Below are positions 59,672 to 64,000 of a DNA stretch of 64,000 nt, piece after piece. Positions within the stretch are counted from its first letter, which is position 1; each line of letters opens with the position of its first letter. Under the pieces are notes generated by a model. It searched no databases and had not been told where the DNA came from. It saw nothing but the letters and a program-made list of their open reading frames with translations. Made by a program: the position numbers and the translations under genes. Origin of the DNA: Phoronis australis (Eukaryota > Phoronida > Phoronidae); the NCBI GenBank assembly GCA_002633005.1, contig NMRA01000053.1, positions 655,298-719,297 on the forward strand. Reading direction: 5' to 3'.

Positions 59672-59792
59672 TTTGTCAACAACTGTCATAACCGATGCCT
59701 TTGAGTATGATAACAAAGTACAAAATAAGAATGAACACTTTCGCCAAATTTTGAGGGAACGGGTCAAGCAAAGAAGGAATGGTTTAAACTGC

Positions 59793-60200
<408 letters not shown>

Positions 60201-60322
60201 TTAAATCTTGTAAACAATCAGATTCAAAACTATTGCCCGAGTTTTTAATTGCAATGAATTAGTGTAATGAATTGATAACCATTCTAAGCCTATGTTGAAA
60301 TAACAAGCTTGCCATTTTGTCA

Positions 60323-60718
<396 letters not shown>

Positions 60719-60844
60719 TTACATAGTCGGCACCTCTGATGGGTTCATAATTATAATTTTTCATAAAAACTGTTAACTGACTTTCATTCCCTTCAATTTT
60801 ATTCCAGCATAGGCCAAGTGCTAATGACTTCACGCAAACCCTGA

Positions 60845-60990
60845 CCATGAGCGGCGCACCATAGAGGCTGGAGGGGCCATAGCCCCCACTTTTTTCAGTG
60901 CTACACGCACATGGTCCATCACCACAGGGGGGTTGAGGGGGCTTTATCCCTCCACTTTTTTCAGTGCTGTGCCACCCATGCTGACTGCCG
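60845..60990. repeat. Repeat in an actin intron
   Basis: CCCACTTTTTTCAGTGCT-like motif occurs twice, each preceded by a GGGG-rich segment (GGAGGGGCCATAGCCCCC and GGGGGGTTGAGGGGGC). Confidence 0.6.
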
Positions 60991-61191
60991 ATGATCCAAA
61001 TGTAAGCTACTTCATATACCTTCATTTTTATAAACCCTAGAAAATGATGGGATATACATGTTCCTCGCCATTTGTTGTAAATACAGGCGCATGTTCTCTA
61101 GCTTCATTGTTTAGTTTCATTCTGCTTGGCTGACCTGTCCCACAACCCACTGCAGATATCCCACAAAACTCTAACCATCAAAAAATTATTT

Positions 61192-62222
<1,031 letters not shown>

Positions 62223-62223
62223 N

Positions 62224-63241
<1,018 letters not shown>

Positions 63242-64000
63242 TAGACACAAGGCGAGAAAGCATCACACTTTAAAGGAAAGTTTTCAGCGAGAAAGGTTAT
63301 TTCCTGAAATCAGTCTCAGCACATGCAAAATCGAAACTACTGTGGCACTCTTAATACTCTGACGGCGAAGTAGAATGTTTAATTGCAAAGATACTGAACG
63401 AATGTTTGACAAACAAAGATGAGAATTCATTTTCGATTGGTAATAAAATCATTAAAACAATACATTTTTACGAAAAGTGACAAAAATGATTATCCTCCAA
63501 CAATAAGCCCAAAAGATGCTTCTTTTGGCAACCAGCCAACTCCGGTGATTAATTGTCAATCTGACTGATTTAAAAATCATATACACTGCTTTACCCAAAC
63601 TGTTACACGTTTCGGTTCTATTTATATTGATATTCAAAAACGAGATAAACCAGTTGACATGACAGAAATAGTGAATCACCAATGACATCGTTTAATAAAT
63701 CCAGCACTGAAAAGGGGTCGCTGTTGTCTGCCAACCAGCAGAACATAACATCATACGATAGGCTAGCTTGTTTGGGATGTAATAGGCGCCTATTACAGCA
63801 GGTCACAGACTTTTAAATAGATACTTTCAATAAGAGGAAAATAAGTATACACTACGTACCTACGCTTGCTAACACAGGTTTGATATAAATAAAGTTTATG
63901 TATTACGTAGTTTCAAGCCGTAGGCAAGACCGGATTTTCAAGTACTCTCGGTGAAATGTCACGCTGACACGCCCTAATCTGTAGGCTTCATGTAATAATA
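63242..64000. other. Actin first intron; nothing assigned
   Basis: No sequence coding for the actin N-terminus, and no other gene, is seen. Confidence 0.5.

Overview
The window is animal nuclear DNA. It is AT-rich, its genes are split by GT-AG introns, and it carries many small inverted-repeat transposon remnants. The only gene recognisable by name is a cytoplasmic-type actin. CARD death-fold exons, a THAP fragment and hAT-, piggyBac- and mariner-like ends point to a marine invertebrate, perhaps an invertebrate deuterostome, but I cannot fix the phylum. Most short ORFs here are noise. The exon calls below rest on splice sites, open frames and, above all, intron phase that agrees from exon to exon.

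Three genes lie on the minus strand. (1) Actin (about 63.1 to 59.8 kb): residues 42 to 375 are present, and exon 1 lies beyond the right edge. The exon for residues 42-150 appears twice, with a single N at the join, so this is probably an assembly artefact. (2) Gene A (about 58.0 to 35.2 kb): an N-terminal helical/coiled-coil part, then alternating long (L) and short (S) exons coding for charged, probably disordered sequence, then two C-terminal CARD domains and a stop. L exons always run phase 0 to 1 and S exons phase 1 to 0. Thirteen exons sum to 3,072 nt, exactly 1,024 codons including the stop. (3) Gene B (about 18.5 kb to beyond the left edge): the same plan, with a coiled-coil exon, one L and one S exon, then four tandem genomic repeats of 1.1-1.9 kb. 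Each repeat carries a 46-nt L exon and a 101-nt S exon, together a 49-residue cassette. No CARD is seen for gene B; it would lie off the left end.

The most interesting content is this architecture: CARD-type genes whose middle is built from phase-symmetric L+S exon cassettes that can be duplicated without breaking the frame, with duplication visible at several ages (1.1-1.9 kb genomic units in gene B, a perfect 66-bp in-frame duplication in gene A, and a partial duplication at the edge of the first CARD exon).

The rest (about 6-15 kb, 18.7-35 kb and 53-57.9 kb) is introns and intergenic DNA. It holds inverted-repeat elements bounded by TTAA and TA, several small MITE-like elements, minisatellites, a dispersed repeat family, a broken THAP gene and possible short gene fragments that I could not assign.
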